Source: Niallia alba (GTDB lineage: Bacteria > Bacillota > Bacilli > Bacillales > Cytobacillaceae). From it: a stretch of 64,000 nucleotides of DNA. Each line of letters starts with the position of its first letter. The first letter of the stretch is position 1. The notes under the pieces are model-generated. The model ran no database searches, had not been told where the DNA came from, and saw only the letters and a list, made by a program, of their open reading frames with translations. The translations under genes and the position numbers were made by a program. The stretch covers positions 4,256,001 through 4,320,000 of the forward strand of contig NZ_JABBPK010000001.1 in assembly GCF_012933555.1 (NCBI RefSeq), in the 5' to 3' direction. This document shows, piece after piece, positions 35,701-45,087 of the stretch.

Positions 35701-37238
35701 TCTACTGTTGTAACAAGATCATTATTTAAATCATTTCCACTTCCACTATGATACTCATATTGCCCACTAGTTGGTGTATTAATAACTGTTTTCTTATTAG
35801 GAAGAGACACTCTTACTGCATCTGCGTTTGTCCCTTTCATACTTGCTTGGTCGATATTAAGTGTTTTTGTACCATCTATAATATCTTCTAGGCTATATTC
35901 TACTGGTTTGAACCAGTTAGAATTTGGCCATTTATTTTGCAAGTACTCCTTATCATATGGACTAAATCCAGTAGGCTCTGTACCCCCAATGATCCCTGCC
36001 CAGCTTCCAGAGGCCATGATCGTCCAGTAATCTGTAGGAGCACCTACACCACCAGCCGTATAATTCGTATCATATTCATCAGGTAAACCTAAGTCATGTC
36101 CAAATTCATGGGCAAAAACGCCTGTTGCACCATCTTCAGGTTGAACGGTGTAGTCATAAGCAGTTAACCCTCCACCCCAGTAAGGAACTTCTGCTTGTCC
36201 TTCCGTACCAGGAATAACAGTAGGCTCTGCTAAACTCCAGCTATGAGACCAAATAGCATCAGCACCAATAGCACCACCGCCAGCTTCTTCACCCGTGCCC
36301 GCATGCACAATCATTAAATGATCAATGATTCCATCTGGCTCACGGTAATTGCCATCTCCATCTAAATCGTAAAGATCCTCTTTGTCAAATTGTGACAAAT
36401 CAATATTAGGATCTTTTGATGCAGCTTCTAATGCTTCTTGAACTAGATCTCTCGGTCGAATGTCACTTCCATCTGCTGTAGGATAGTTTCCTCCATAATA
36501 AGCAGCTGGGTGCTTTGCAGTATACCAGTCAGATACAACGCCATCAATTGTATAACTCCCACCTGATTGTTCTTCATAGTATGCTTTCATTGAAATGAAA
36601 TTTTCGTCATTTCCACCTTTGTATGTAGAGTCTCCGAAGACCATTTGTTCATAGTGTTCTTTTGTGTAGTCATCGTATAATAGAACAGGATTATCCTCTT
36701 TAGTAATACTGCTATGTGGATAATCAGGGAAGTCAATAAGTAATACTAATACTTCATCTGTAGTTACTTCACCATCCCAATTTTCTTCTATAATAGAGTC
36801 TGGTGATGTCTTTTTCGCTGCAATTTTCTCTTTTTTTGACTCTTTCGGAGTACCTGCCGCTACAGGCCCTAGTCCTGCTTTCTTTTGAATACCATTTCGT
36901 ACTTCTTTCGGATCATCAACTAATGCCTCCGCTTTATCAGCACGCTTCTTTAAATAGGATAATAATTTCTTTTGTTGTTCTTCTTTCGAGGCATTTTTAC
37001 TAATAATTCCTTGTTCAATTAAAGATGCAAGTACTTTTTCTTCATTTACCATTCCAATGTCAAATGGACCACTTGCATGTTTGCTCACAAAAGGTAGAGC
37101 TGAATCATCATGAGTATGTAATACTGGGGTGGACTTTGCTTCTACTTTATTAACTGATCCAAATAATGAAGCAAAGGAAGTAAAAACTAAACTTGCCGAT
37201 AATACGAACGTTCCCATTACTTTCTTCCAATTTACCAT
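32730..37238 (-). CDS. Cell-wall-anchored InhA-like M6 metalloprotease with five Ig-like repeats
   Basis: The 1502-residue protein has a signal peptide (residues 1-35), then a pro-region. The M6 domain carries the zinc motif HEFGHDLGLPDEYD at about residue 374 and continues through the InhA C-terminal region. Five tandem Ig-like (DUF5011) repeats occupy about 1045-1420, each with EPGYTAxDNxDG and YTLTYTVxDxxGN. A Ser/Gly/Thr-rich spacer and a sorting signal LPNTA (1469-1473), hydrophobic segment and RRKKA tail follow. InhA proteases digest host or environmental proteins. Classical InhA is about 800 residues and secreted, so the repeats and wall anchor are additions. ATG follows GGGGGATATGAA. 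Confidence 0.92.
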   Translation of the reverse strand: MVNWKKVMGTFVLSASLVFTSFASLFGSVNKVEAKSTPVLHTHDDSALPFVSKHASGPFDIGMVNEEKVLASLIEQGIISKNASKEEQQKKLLSYLKKRADKAEALVDDPKEVRNGIQKKAGLGPVAAGTPKESKKEKIAAKKTSPDSIIEENWDGEVTTDEVLVLLIDFPDYPHSSITKEDNPVLLYDDYTKEHYEQMVFGDSTYKGGNDENFISMKAYYEEQSGGSYTIDGVVSDWYTAKHPAAYYGGNYPTADGSDIRPRDLVQEALEAASKDPNIDLSQFDKEDLYDLDGDGNYREPDGIIDHLMIVHAGTGEEAGGGAIGADAIWSHSWSLAEPTVIPGTEGQAEVPYWGGGLTAYDYTVQPEDGATGVFAHEFGHDLGLPDEYDTNYTAGGVGAPTDYWTIMASGSWAGIIGGTEPTGFSPYDKEYLQNKWPNSNWFKPVEYSLEDIIDGTKTLNIDQASMKGTNADAVRVSLPNKKTVINTPTSGQYEYHSGSGNDLNNDLVTTVDLTKATHAEFTFNANYDIEENWDYGSVQVDDGSGWKAIPGNITTDQDPEGYGQNPGHGITGTSNGWVTASFDLSAYAGKTIKLKINYWTDSYVAMPGLYVDDLVVNIDGEDVIVDDVESDDAAFTLEGFTKSDGLKESEHYYLVEWRNWAAADTALGRITRGNSVLTLDPGMVVWYVDNLYDNNWVGDHPGDGFLGVVDAHQATAAWSGGEVASTRYQIQDAAFSLNPTDKMFIDYLAVDNTSITLPSQPAVPTFNDYKDYSNPGQIYSGRNVPKYGLNISVLSQAKDNSVAQIQLSYDDHNPKVEVSGLKETYSSNEGYNTLDLSVISDDEALDQAITVTAKVVNNKKDTVVSAEQKYVSDLEEKELNFQLTLPEKLESGQYTLEVTVATTDKVIVSKTDTFTVDNEAPIPDVGENNGSTEPINHVSVTVNIPDAKDDTLEYLWSESKELDSVESVTAKGMRNSVTELNAWKPFKNGDTLTLEGHSGTYYLHVRGKDVVDNTIKWTSNAFIVDTDVPVITLEGDNPLVIQAGTEYVEPGYTAEDNIDGDLTSSVEVKDLETLDITNPGEYVLTYTVSDTAGNMGEVQRKIHVVDEEKPYISLTDGTIEVEAGAEYTEPGYTAIDNVDGDVTDKVEVTGEVDTSKPGEYTLTYTVKDSSDNSYSVTRLVKVIDTTAPNLALEGGEKIVIEGGTEYVEPGYTATDIVDGNLTEFVAEYGSVDVTKVGEYELKYHVIDSSGNEAIATRTVTVQDTIAPVIKLSGEDTITLDLGQAYLEPGFTATDTLDGNITDQVVVSGTLRFEVGTYTIMYTVTDAAGNESTAKRTVKVVDKTAPELTLKGSHSITLIKGEKYKEPGYKAKDNVDGNITDKVVISGRIDTNKVGAYTLTYTVADSSGNKISVERIIIVNEKPDIVKDDNDGSDNGTPSDSTKDGTANNGHSNGTKTTGGTNSSSGSNLPNTATSTYNWILAGVIIIVAGISLFIIQRRKKA

Positions 37239-37526
37239 TTCATATCCCCCAATGTTTTTTATGACAGATTTAATGTCCCTCTCTTTAGCTCTGTCACTGT
37301 ATAATAAATATAGATATAGGAATATTCTGAGATGTCTGAATAATACTATAACAAAAACAATAGGGAAAAAGAATATATTTTTATAATTATTGAAAATTTC
37401 TTACTTTTTACTCATTTTTCTTACCCGCTAATATAATACTATTATAATAAAATTGATATTGTGTAACACTATAATGTTCTGTAATTCTTTCTATGCTTAA
37501 ATCAAAATAAGAAAAGGAGCTTTTTC

Positions 37527-38084
37527 ATGGCGCTTAAAAAAGGAATTATTTTCTCCATCATCCTATTATTAACAGCTTGTTCAAACGGAAAGATAACAGA
37601 AACTCAGGAACAACCTTCCAGCAAACAAAGTGAATCATCTATTGAATTGCCATCACATAAATCAGTGAAAATCGATAAAAATATAGAGGCTTCTATTCCT
37701 GCAAAAGATGATTTCGACTTCCAAGATGGGGACAAGAATGTTTTAAGCATGATAGAAGCTTCTATTTCTTATACCCAAGAGAAAGATGTCTTACTTTTTG
37801 TTTTTCAAATAACCAACAACGCCAAGCATCCATTTACTTTTCATTTTGATACAATGCAACAATACACTTTCACTATTCGAAAAGCGGATGGAGAAGTTGT
37901 GAAAGAGCTAAAAATGACAACCAATAAAAAGCTTCCTTCAACTCTATTCTTGAAACCTGGGGGAACAGTTGTCTATGACGTTTCAGTGAAAAAGTTACCT
38001 CATGGTTCTTATACTATAAATTTTGTCTTTCCCTCAAAAGAATTAACCTTGAAGAAGTCTATCGATTTTTCCATAGAGGAGTAA
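37527..38084 (+). CDS. BsuPI-domain lipoprotein (putative protease inhibitor)
   Basis: The 185-residue protein has a lipoprotein signal with Cys18 (ILLLTACSNG), a Ser/Glu linker, and a C-terminal domain (about residues 75-185: FVFQITNNAKHPFTFHFDT, QQYTFTIRKADGEVV, PGGTVVYDV) typical of BsuPI intracellular protease inhibitors. Lipid anchoring places it outside the membrane. It is divergent from the M6 protease gene. That the pair is functionally linked is inference. Start ATG after AAAAGGAGC. Confidence 0.8.
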   Translation: MALKKGIIFSIILLLTACSNGKITETQEQPSSKQSESSIELPSHKSVKIDKNIEASIPAKDDFDFQDGDKNVLSMIEASISYTQEKDVLLFVFQITNNAKHPFTFHFDTMQQYTFTIRKADGEVVKELKMTTNKKLPSTLFLKPGGTVVYDVSVKKLPHGSYTINFVFPSKELTLKKSIDFSIEE

Positions 38085-38130
38085 TATTATTATAAGACTT
38101 GTTCCAAAACCTAAAATTCCGCTTCATACA

Positions 38131-38155
38131 AAAACCCCCACTAATCAGTGAGGGT
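38131..38155 (-). terminator. Intrinsic terminator of the PAS kinase gene
   Basis: ACCCCCACT and AGTGAGGGT flank AATC; the minus strand continues into TTTTTG. It lies 17 bases after the kinase stop codon. Confidence 0.75.
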
Positions 38156-38171
38156 CTTACATCTAGCTCTT

Positions 38172-39445
38172 TCAACCTTTAGAAACAGTACCAAGTAAAG
38201 TGTCCTGTGTAGCAGCTGGAAAGATTATCGTTGCTTTTGTTCCTTTATTTAATTCACTTTGGAAAATCAATTTACCATTATGGCTTTCAATAATTTTATA
38301 ACAAGTCATTAAACCAAGGCCTGTCCCTTTTTCCTTTGTTGTATAAAATGGTTCCCCAAGTGTACTAATTCTTTCATCCGAAATTCCTACTCCCTGGTCA
38401 ATAATTTCAATCGATATATTACCATCTCCCAAGGACGTTCCCTTAATTGAAATATAGCCACCTTCTGGCATGGCTTCGATTGCATTTTGCAAGAGGTTAA
38501 TAAATACTTGTTTTAGGCGTTTTTCTTCACATAAAATCATTGGCATTTCCCATTCATATACTTCCTTAATCTGAATGTTATGTAAGCTCAATTGAGTATG
38601 TATTAACGTAACTACATCTTTAATTATACTGCGAATATCTTTAACTAAGAAAACATCAGCTGTAGGCTTAGCAAGAAATAGTAATTCTCCAACAATACTA
38701 TTAATTCTTTCAATTTCTGACAATACAATTTCAAAATACTTGTTCTTCGGATTTTCTGACTTGGCAAGTTGAATAAATCCTTTTATTGATGTTAATGGAT
38801 TTCTAATTTCATGAGCAATTCCTGCTGACATCTCTCCTAAAATCGCTAGTTTCTCTGATTTTTGTAGTAAATTCATCGTTTCTTCTTTACTCGCAGTGAC
38901 ATCTTTTCCTATTGATAATACTGCGTCATTACCATTTAACTTAATCGCTAAACAAGATGCCTCATAGAAAAAAACACTTCCATCCACACGCTTCATTTTA
39001 TATTCAATATGCGAGAGTGGCCTTTTTTTTCTAACGCAATCTTTATTCTCATTTTCCATCGTTCCATATAATCAGCTGTTACAAATTCTCCAAATGAACG
39101 ATTAATTAACTCTTTATTACTCTCTGCCGCCATCATTCTAACAGCAGCATGATTAACATAAATCAACCTATTTTCTGGATATGATTGAATAAATATAGAT
39201 TCAGGTAATGAATCCATTAGAAGACGGTAGCTTTCTTCACTATCCTTGGCTTTCTTTTCGTAGTATTTAGATACATCATACCTCCAGCCAACAATCCATG
39301 CTATTATCGTAAACAGGAAAAAATCAATGTTGAAAAATGGTTCATGATTTATCACAAATTGATAAGTAGTAAATAATATGGAGATAGAAACTAACGTAAT
39401 TTGTCCCCATATTTGCCTATTACGATCCCAAAGCAGCATAGACAT
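38172..39445 (-). pseudogene. PAS-domain sensor histidine kinase interrupted by a frameshift at an A8 tract
   Basis: Two overlapping frames make one kinase. 39445-38993 gives two membrane segments (residues 15-55) and a PAS domain (MDSLPESIFIQSYPENRLIY). 39059-38172 gives PAC (EYKMKRVDGSVFFYEA), HisKA (GEMSAGIAHEIRNPLTSIKG) and HATPase (LLQNAIEAMPEGG, DQGVGI, TTKEKGTGLGLM). They join at an A8 run (T8 at 39023-39030 on the plus strand); A9 would restore one 424-residue protein. It resembles KinA/KinE-type sporulation kinases. This may be a true pseudogene, slippage or phase variation, or a sequencing error. Confidence 0.85.
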
Positions 39446-39478
39446 TGCCCCTTCAACGAAATAAATTCTATACTTGTT

Positions 39479-39492
39479 CGTTCAATTGAACG
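39479..39492. repeat. 14-bp perfect palindrome upstream of the PAS kinase
   Basis: CGTTCAATTGAACG lies about 35 bases upstream of the kinase start; a possible operator. Confidence 0.3.
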
Positions 39493-39630
39493 TCTTTTCT
39501 CCTATATTAACATTTTTATACTTTAACTTGAAGAGGGTTTACTAATGATAGAATAATTGATTACTTATTTTATTATTTCTTATCGTAAAGTATAATTTAA
39601 TGAAAGGAACTTCCCAAAAGGAGGAAAATA

Positions 39631-40101
39631 ATGGTAGAGTTTTTTAAAATTATCGCTGAGATTGTCAACATTTTTCACGATATTATTATGGACGTCGCTA
39701 CAATCCTTGGCTGGCAAGCTACAGACAAGGATTTACATTTATGGATTATCGGTATCATTGGGATTATATCATTTTTTATTGTTCAATTTATCTTTAAACG
39801 ATTAGCAGCTTGGAGCATCAAAAGCATTTCTTTTATCTATACATTTACGCTTATCCTTGTATTAGTATTTGCAATTGAAATCCAACAAGGGATTACAGGA
39901 AGGGGTAATATGGAATTCGCAGATGCTGTTGCAGGGATTAATGGCTTTCTCCTTTTTTTCGGAATATATCTAGTCATTACCTTATTCTTTAAAGGCATTA
40001 AAAAAATCGTTAATAAACAAAAGCTTCCATCTAATAGTGATAATAATAGTCCAACGGAAGATAGCAACCTTCCTTCTCGACATTCTCGTTATCACAAATA
40101 A
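39631..40101 (+). CDS. Hypothetical membrane protein, four predicted segments
   Basis: The 156-residue protein has hydrophobic segments at about 45-65 (IIGIIGIISFFIVQFIF), 70-90 (FIYTFTLILVLVFAIEI) and 107-125 (GFLLFFGIYLVITLFF), perhaps a weaker N-terminal one, and an Asn/Ser-rich soluble tail. ATG follows AAAAGGAGG. I do not recognise the family. It is 53 bases upstream of an MFS transporter in the same direction and could share its transcript. Confidence 0.7.
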   Translation: MVEFFKIIAEIVNIFHDIIMDVATILGWQATDKDLHLWIIGIIGIISFFIVQFIFKRLAAWSIKSISFIYTFTLILVLVFAIEIQQGITGRGNMEFADAVAGINGFLLFFGIYLVITLFFKGIKKIVNKQKLPSNSDNNSPTEDSNLPSRHSRYHK

Positions 40102-40154
40102 TATTTCCTTAGAAACTCACTACTTACAACGTTAGAAAAAAGAAAGGATTATCT

Positions 40155-41396
40155 ATGGATTGTGTGAATACTTTTAGTAAGAAACAAGCGAAATTCAATT
40201 ACTATGTTCTACTTGTTATTATTTTTGGCGGGTTCCTTATTTTCGGATTATCAGAGAATGTCAAAGGTCCTGCCATTCCTATTATTCAAGCCGATTTCCT
40301 TTTAAGTGAGTCACAAATAGGTTTTTTACTTGCTATCAACTCACTTGGCTATTTAATTGCCTGTACCTTTACTGCTGCTCTCGCAAATCGAATTGGTATT
40401 AAATGGACTGGTATTGTTGCTTTTGCCTCTATGGCTATCTCTGGGATTTGTCTTTATTTCTCAGAAAAGTATTTCGCCCTTTCTTCCTCTTACTTTCTTT
40501 TATATATTGGAAACGGAATGCTTGAAATCGGCCTTGGAATAATGGCGGCTCGTATTTTCACGAAAAATACTGGCTTTATGATGAATTTGGCTCATTTTTT
40601 CTATGGATTAAGTTCAATGATAGCGCCGATTATTGCATCATGGATGATGAGATGGACAATTGCAGGAGGAGAATTAGGCTGGCGAGGAATGTACTTCATT
40701 GTGTTGTTGTTAGCCCTTTTGCCCATCATCCCTTCTTTTTTTGGTAAATTCCCAGAGGAAGAAACAAGCGATGATGAGACAGTTTCTTATCGATTTTTAC
40801 TCCGGGATCCAGTTGCTTGGCTTATTGTCATGATTCTCTCCTTTGGGGTAGTATCGGAATTGGCTGTAGGAGGATGGTTAGTTAACTTTTTAATTAAAGC
40901 GTATTCATGGAATGTAGAAACAGCATCTGGTATGCTATCGATATTTTTCCTGTTTTTTATGCTGTCTAGACTATTTCTTGGCCCTTTAACAGATAAAATT
41001 GGCTATACCATTTCTATTATGATTTTTGCTGCTTTTTCCGGTATTTGTAGCTTTGCTGGCATTATTATTGGAGAAAAAGGTGCCATTCTTTTTGCTATCG
41101 CAGGAGTTGGTATTGCCCCCATTTATCCAACCGTCATGGCACTGCTTGCCAAACGATATCCTAAAGGAACTGGTACAGCTATCACCTTTACTGTTACTTT
41201 AATGGGAATCGCTAGTGTACTCGGCAACCTGCTAATTGGCGTAATTATAGATGGGATAAATCGTTTGTTTTATTCCAGTAATGGTGTCATTGGCCAACAG
41301 GCAGGCTATGGATTTATTGCATTACTATCTATACTTTGTTCCATTTGCTGTCTGATTTTATACTATTATTTACGTAAAAAGAACGAGATTCTCTAA
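40155..41396 (+). CDS. MFS transporter
   Basis: The 413-residue polytopic protein has about 12 membrane segments. The loop 2-3 signature is ALANRIGIKWTGI and the second half repeats it as LGPLTDKIGYTISIMI. The early FGLSENVKGPAIPIIQADF and the arrangement resemble FucP/YfkF-like sugar or drug permeases. It has a central cytosolic loop (FPEEETSDDETVSYRF). Substrate unknown. Confidence 0.85.
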   Translation: MDCVNTFSKKQAKFNYYVLLVIIFGGFLIFGLSENVKGPAIPIIQADFLLSESQIGFLLAINSLGYLIACTFTAALANRIGIKWTGIVAFASMAISGICLYFSEKYFALSSSYFLLYIGNGMLEIGLGIMAARIFTKNTGFMMNLAHFFYGLSSMIAPIIASWMMRWTIAGGELGWRGMYFIVLLLALLPIIPSFFGKFPEEETSDDETVSYRFLLRDPVAWLIVMILSFGVVSELAVGGWLVNFLIKAYSWNVETASGMLSIFFLFFMLSRLFLGPLTDKIGYTISIMIFAAFSGICSFAGIIIGEKGAILFAIAGVGIAPIYPTVMALLAKRYPKGTGTAITFTVTLMGIASVLGNLLIGVIIDGINRLFYSSNGVIGQQAGYGFIALLSILCSICCLILYYYLRKKNEIL

Positions 41397-41683
41397 TGGC
41401 TGTTTGATGCATACTTAATCTTTAGATAGATAGATTTTATCGTAACCATTGTCATGATAAGTAGCAAAAAAACAACGCAACATCCAATATAAAACAGGAC
41501 ATTAGGATAATACCCTGATTGATAAAAGAAATAAATAGATATACCTATTAACACTGTAAGAAATAATTCAAATAGAAACGCAGTAATCATAAAAGCGAAG
41601 TAAGGATAAATGATTCCTTTGTGGTTTACATACGTTAAAGTCATGCCGTCCCAAAAGCGATCTGCTAGTCTAGTAATACTCAA
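41393..41683 (-). CDS. Small hypothetical membrane protein
   Basis: The 96-residue protein starts at TTG 41681-41683, seven bases after GGAGAG. Two strong hydrophobic segments (YFAFMITAFLFELFLTVLIG, about 27-46, and VLFYIGCCVVFLLLIMTMV, about 62-80) are joined by an aromatic loop. Family not recognised. It is convergent with and overlaps the last four bases of the MFS gene. Confidence 0.6.
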   Translation of the reverse strand: MSITRLADRFWDGMTLTYVNHKGIIYPYFAFMITAFLFELFLTVLIGISIYFFYQSGYYPNVLFYIGCCVVFLLLIMTMVTIKSIYLKIKYASNSH

Positions 41684-41764
41684 TGTAGCTCTCTCCTTTA
41701 AAATTGGTATATATACTAAACTATGAATGCATCTTAAAAAACATGCTTATTCCTTACAACGAAC

Positions 41765-42137
41765 GAGGATGAGACATAAGTATTCCAGCCAAGGATAAAT
41801 CCGAACAATTATTCGAAGATGCTAATGAAAGTTCCGTATAATTGTTTGGTTTTTTATTTGTTTTTAAAAGGAGTTTTCCATGAAGTTTAGTGCGTTTCCC
41901 CGCAGCCGGAATACACTTCGCTTTCCCGTGGGGCTCGAGCTGAGCCTCCTCAGCTCCGGGGTCTCAGGCTGTCTCGCTAATCCCCGTGGCGTCTACGTGT
42001 ATTCCGGCTGCTCCGTTTTCCCAACTAAACATATTTCCTCTTGTAAAAAGTATGCGAAAGCAGCCACTATTTATTTACTAGCTAAATTAGAAATTGTTCG
42101 TCTTTACAGAGTATCTATTTAGTTATGTCCCAACCTC
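41765..42137 (+). repeat. Palindromic repeat A, copy A3 (full length)
   Basis: The 373-bp element has ends GAGGATGAGACATAAG and TTATGTCCCAACCTC in inverted orientation. Inside are a hairpin (CCGAACAATTATTCGAA... paired with the TATAATTGTTTGG side) followed by a T-rich stretch. A GGAGTTTTCCATGAAGTTT block comes next. The main arms GCAGCCGGAATACAC (41902-41916) and GTGTATTCCGGCTGC (41997-42011) enclose a GC-rich centre with a further hairpin (GAGCTGAGCC/CTCAGCTC). An 80-codon ORF from 41880 is not conserved in other copies. The repeat lies between the small membrane gene and the glvA remnant. Confidence 0.9.
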
Positions 42138-42148
42138 AGTCCATTTGC

Positions 42149-43546
<1,398 letters not shown>

Positions 43547-43558
43547 TTAAATATCAGA

Positions 43559-43604
43559 TGAAAGCGGATTCAATAAACTCAAAGCAGTTAGGTAAACGCT
43601 ATCA
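43559..43604 (-). promoter_or_regulatory. Two cre-like catabolite sites upstream of the malP fragment
   Basis: TGAAAGCGGATTCA (43559-43572) and GGTAAACGCTATCA (43591-43604) match or nearly match the CcpA consensus TGWAARCGNTNNCA. They sit 67 and 99 bases upstream of the gene start, as expected for a carbon-catabolite-controlled sugar operon, now a relic. Confidence 0.55.
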
Positions 43605-43656
43605 TTTATAGATAAACGTCCCAACCAACGGGAAATTTCCCAATAAGTTAGGACTT

Positions 43657-44043
43657 CTATTCCTTATTATCTGAGCTCACTTTTAAATGACCAATCGCAA
43701 ATACAATAGCTGCTATTCCTAACCAAAAAGAATGTCCCCAAATAGCTGCAGTAATAAAAATACAGCAAGGCAAGACTGCTAACGGAATGGGTATGAAGAG
43801 AAAAGACTTCATCAGAAACCGATATTCTCGGTCACTTCTTACATACCTCACCCATAGTAGATAATATAGAATAAGAGAAAGAAAGGATAAGAGAAGCCAG
43901 CTATTTATTATTTCTCCAGCAGGATTTTTAGTAATGATTACTAAAAATAGGCAGCCTATTTGTCCTACCCTTTCAAAAACAACAAAAAGCCATGGCGTTT
44001 TATTTGATTTTGAAGGTATATTTTTTGGTGGAAATAAGAGCAT
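43657..44043 (-). CDS. Hypothetical membrane protein, possibly 5'-frameshifted
   Basis: The called frame gives 128 residues with several hydrophobic segments (GQIGCLFLVIITKNPAG, WLLLSFLSLILYYLLW, FLFIPIPLAVLPCCIFI, FWLGIAAIVFAIG). The best ribosome-binding site (AAGGAGG) precedes an ATG at 44109-44111 in a different frame, which stops after 13 codons. The frame between 44111 and 44043 that is continuous with the called ORF encodes a further membrane-like stretch (NWYFSCLGLLVPNILF). One indel near 44100 would unite them. Family not recognised. Confidence 0.55.
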   Translation of the reverse strand: MLLFPPKNIPSKSNKTPWLFVVFERVGQIGCLFLVIITKNPAGEIINSWLLLSFLSLILYYLLWVRYVRSDREYRFLMKSFLFIPIPLAVLPCCIFITAAIWGHSFWLGIAAIVFAIGHLKVSSDNKE

Positions 44044-44291
44044 AAATAGGATATTTGGTACGAGTAAGCCTAAGCAAGAAAAATACCAATTGGAGACAAG
44101 GAAAAAGACATTTAAAATCCTCCTTTTTAGTGGAAACTATGTGATTTTATTATCATTGTTTTTCCCCCCACATACAACGAAAAATGAAAATATCTTTCCT
44201 ATAAGCGGCTTTCTTGCTATCGCGTATTGAAAATAATAAAATAGACAAAGTATCATATACAGAATCAATAGGTTGAAAGGAGTTACTTATA

Positions 44292-45014
44292 ATGGCACAA
44301 TCTTTAAAAGGAAAAATAGCATTCATTACGGGAGCAGGTAGAGGCATTGGGAAAGCAGTAGCGATTGCATTAGCAAATGAGGGCGTAAATGTCGGCTTAC
44401 TTGCTCGTACAGAAGAAGCGTTAAAAGAAGTCGTTAAAGAGGTTGAAGCTCTTGGTGTTAAAGCTGCATATGCAACGGTTGATGTATCATCCTTAGAAGA
44501 AGTAGAACAAGCAATTTCTACATTAACAAACGAGCTAGGAAAAGCAGATATTTTAATCAATAATGCAGGAATTGGTAAATTCGAGTCACTTTTAGAAATG
44601 AACCCAGAAGAATGGAAAAAGATTATTGATGTAAACTTAATGGGACCATACTATGTAACAAAAGCTGTTTTACCACAATTAATCGAAAAAAATGGGGGAG
44701 ACATCATCAACATTTCTTCCACAAATGGCTTGAATGGGGCAGCAACATCCAGTGCATACAGCGCTTCTAAATTCGGTTTAATCGGAATGACAGAATCATT
44801 GGCACAAGAGGTACGTAGAAACAATATTCGTGTTACTTCCTTAACACCAAGCACAGTTGCCACAGAGTTAGCTGTTCAAACAGATTTGATTAAAGGCAGT
44901 GCAGAGAAGTACATGCAGCCAGAAGATATTGCTGAACTGATTGTTTCACAGTTAAAATTACATCCAAGAATCTATGTAAAAGCAGCTACTGTTATAGGAA
45001 CAAATCCTTTCTAA
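44292..45014 (+). CDS. Short-chain dehydrogenase/reductase (FabG-like 3-ketoacyl reductase)
   Basis: The 240-residue classical SDR has TGAGRGIGKAVA at the NADP site (residues 14-25), NNAG (about 90-93), the catalytic Ser in INISSTNGL and YSASKFGLIG (Tyr-x-x-x-Lys). It lacks fatty-acid gene neighbours, so it is a stand-alone FabG paralogue of unknown substrate rather than the housekeeping enzyme. Start ATG after AAAGGAG. Confidence 0.88.
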   Translation: MAQSLKGKIAFITGAGRGIGKAVAIALANEGVNVGLLARTEEALKEVVKEVEALGVKAAYATVDVSSLEEVEQAISTLTNELGKADILINNAGIGKFESLLEMNPEEWKKIIDVNLMGPYYVTKAVLPQLIEKNGGDIINISSTNGLNGAATSSAYSASKFGLIGMTESLAQEVRRNNIRVTSLTPSTVATELAVQTDLIKGSAEKYMQPEDIAELIVSQLKLHPRIYVKAATVIGTNPF

Positions 45015-45087
45015 TAGTTAAGAAAACAGAGGGCACCAAATTAACTTCAGAAAACTTATAAGTTCTTAACTGTAAACAAAAGTAAAA

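Noticed and set aside
41880-42122. 80-codon ORF with ribosome-binding site inside repeat A3
   Set aside because: The same frame stops after 20 codons in copies A4 and A5; the long version results from one inserted base. Treated as part of the repeat.
44153-44560. 135-codon minus-strand ORF opposite the SDR gene
   Set aside because: Overlaps the conserved Rossmann fold of the SDR in antisense and has no binding site.
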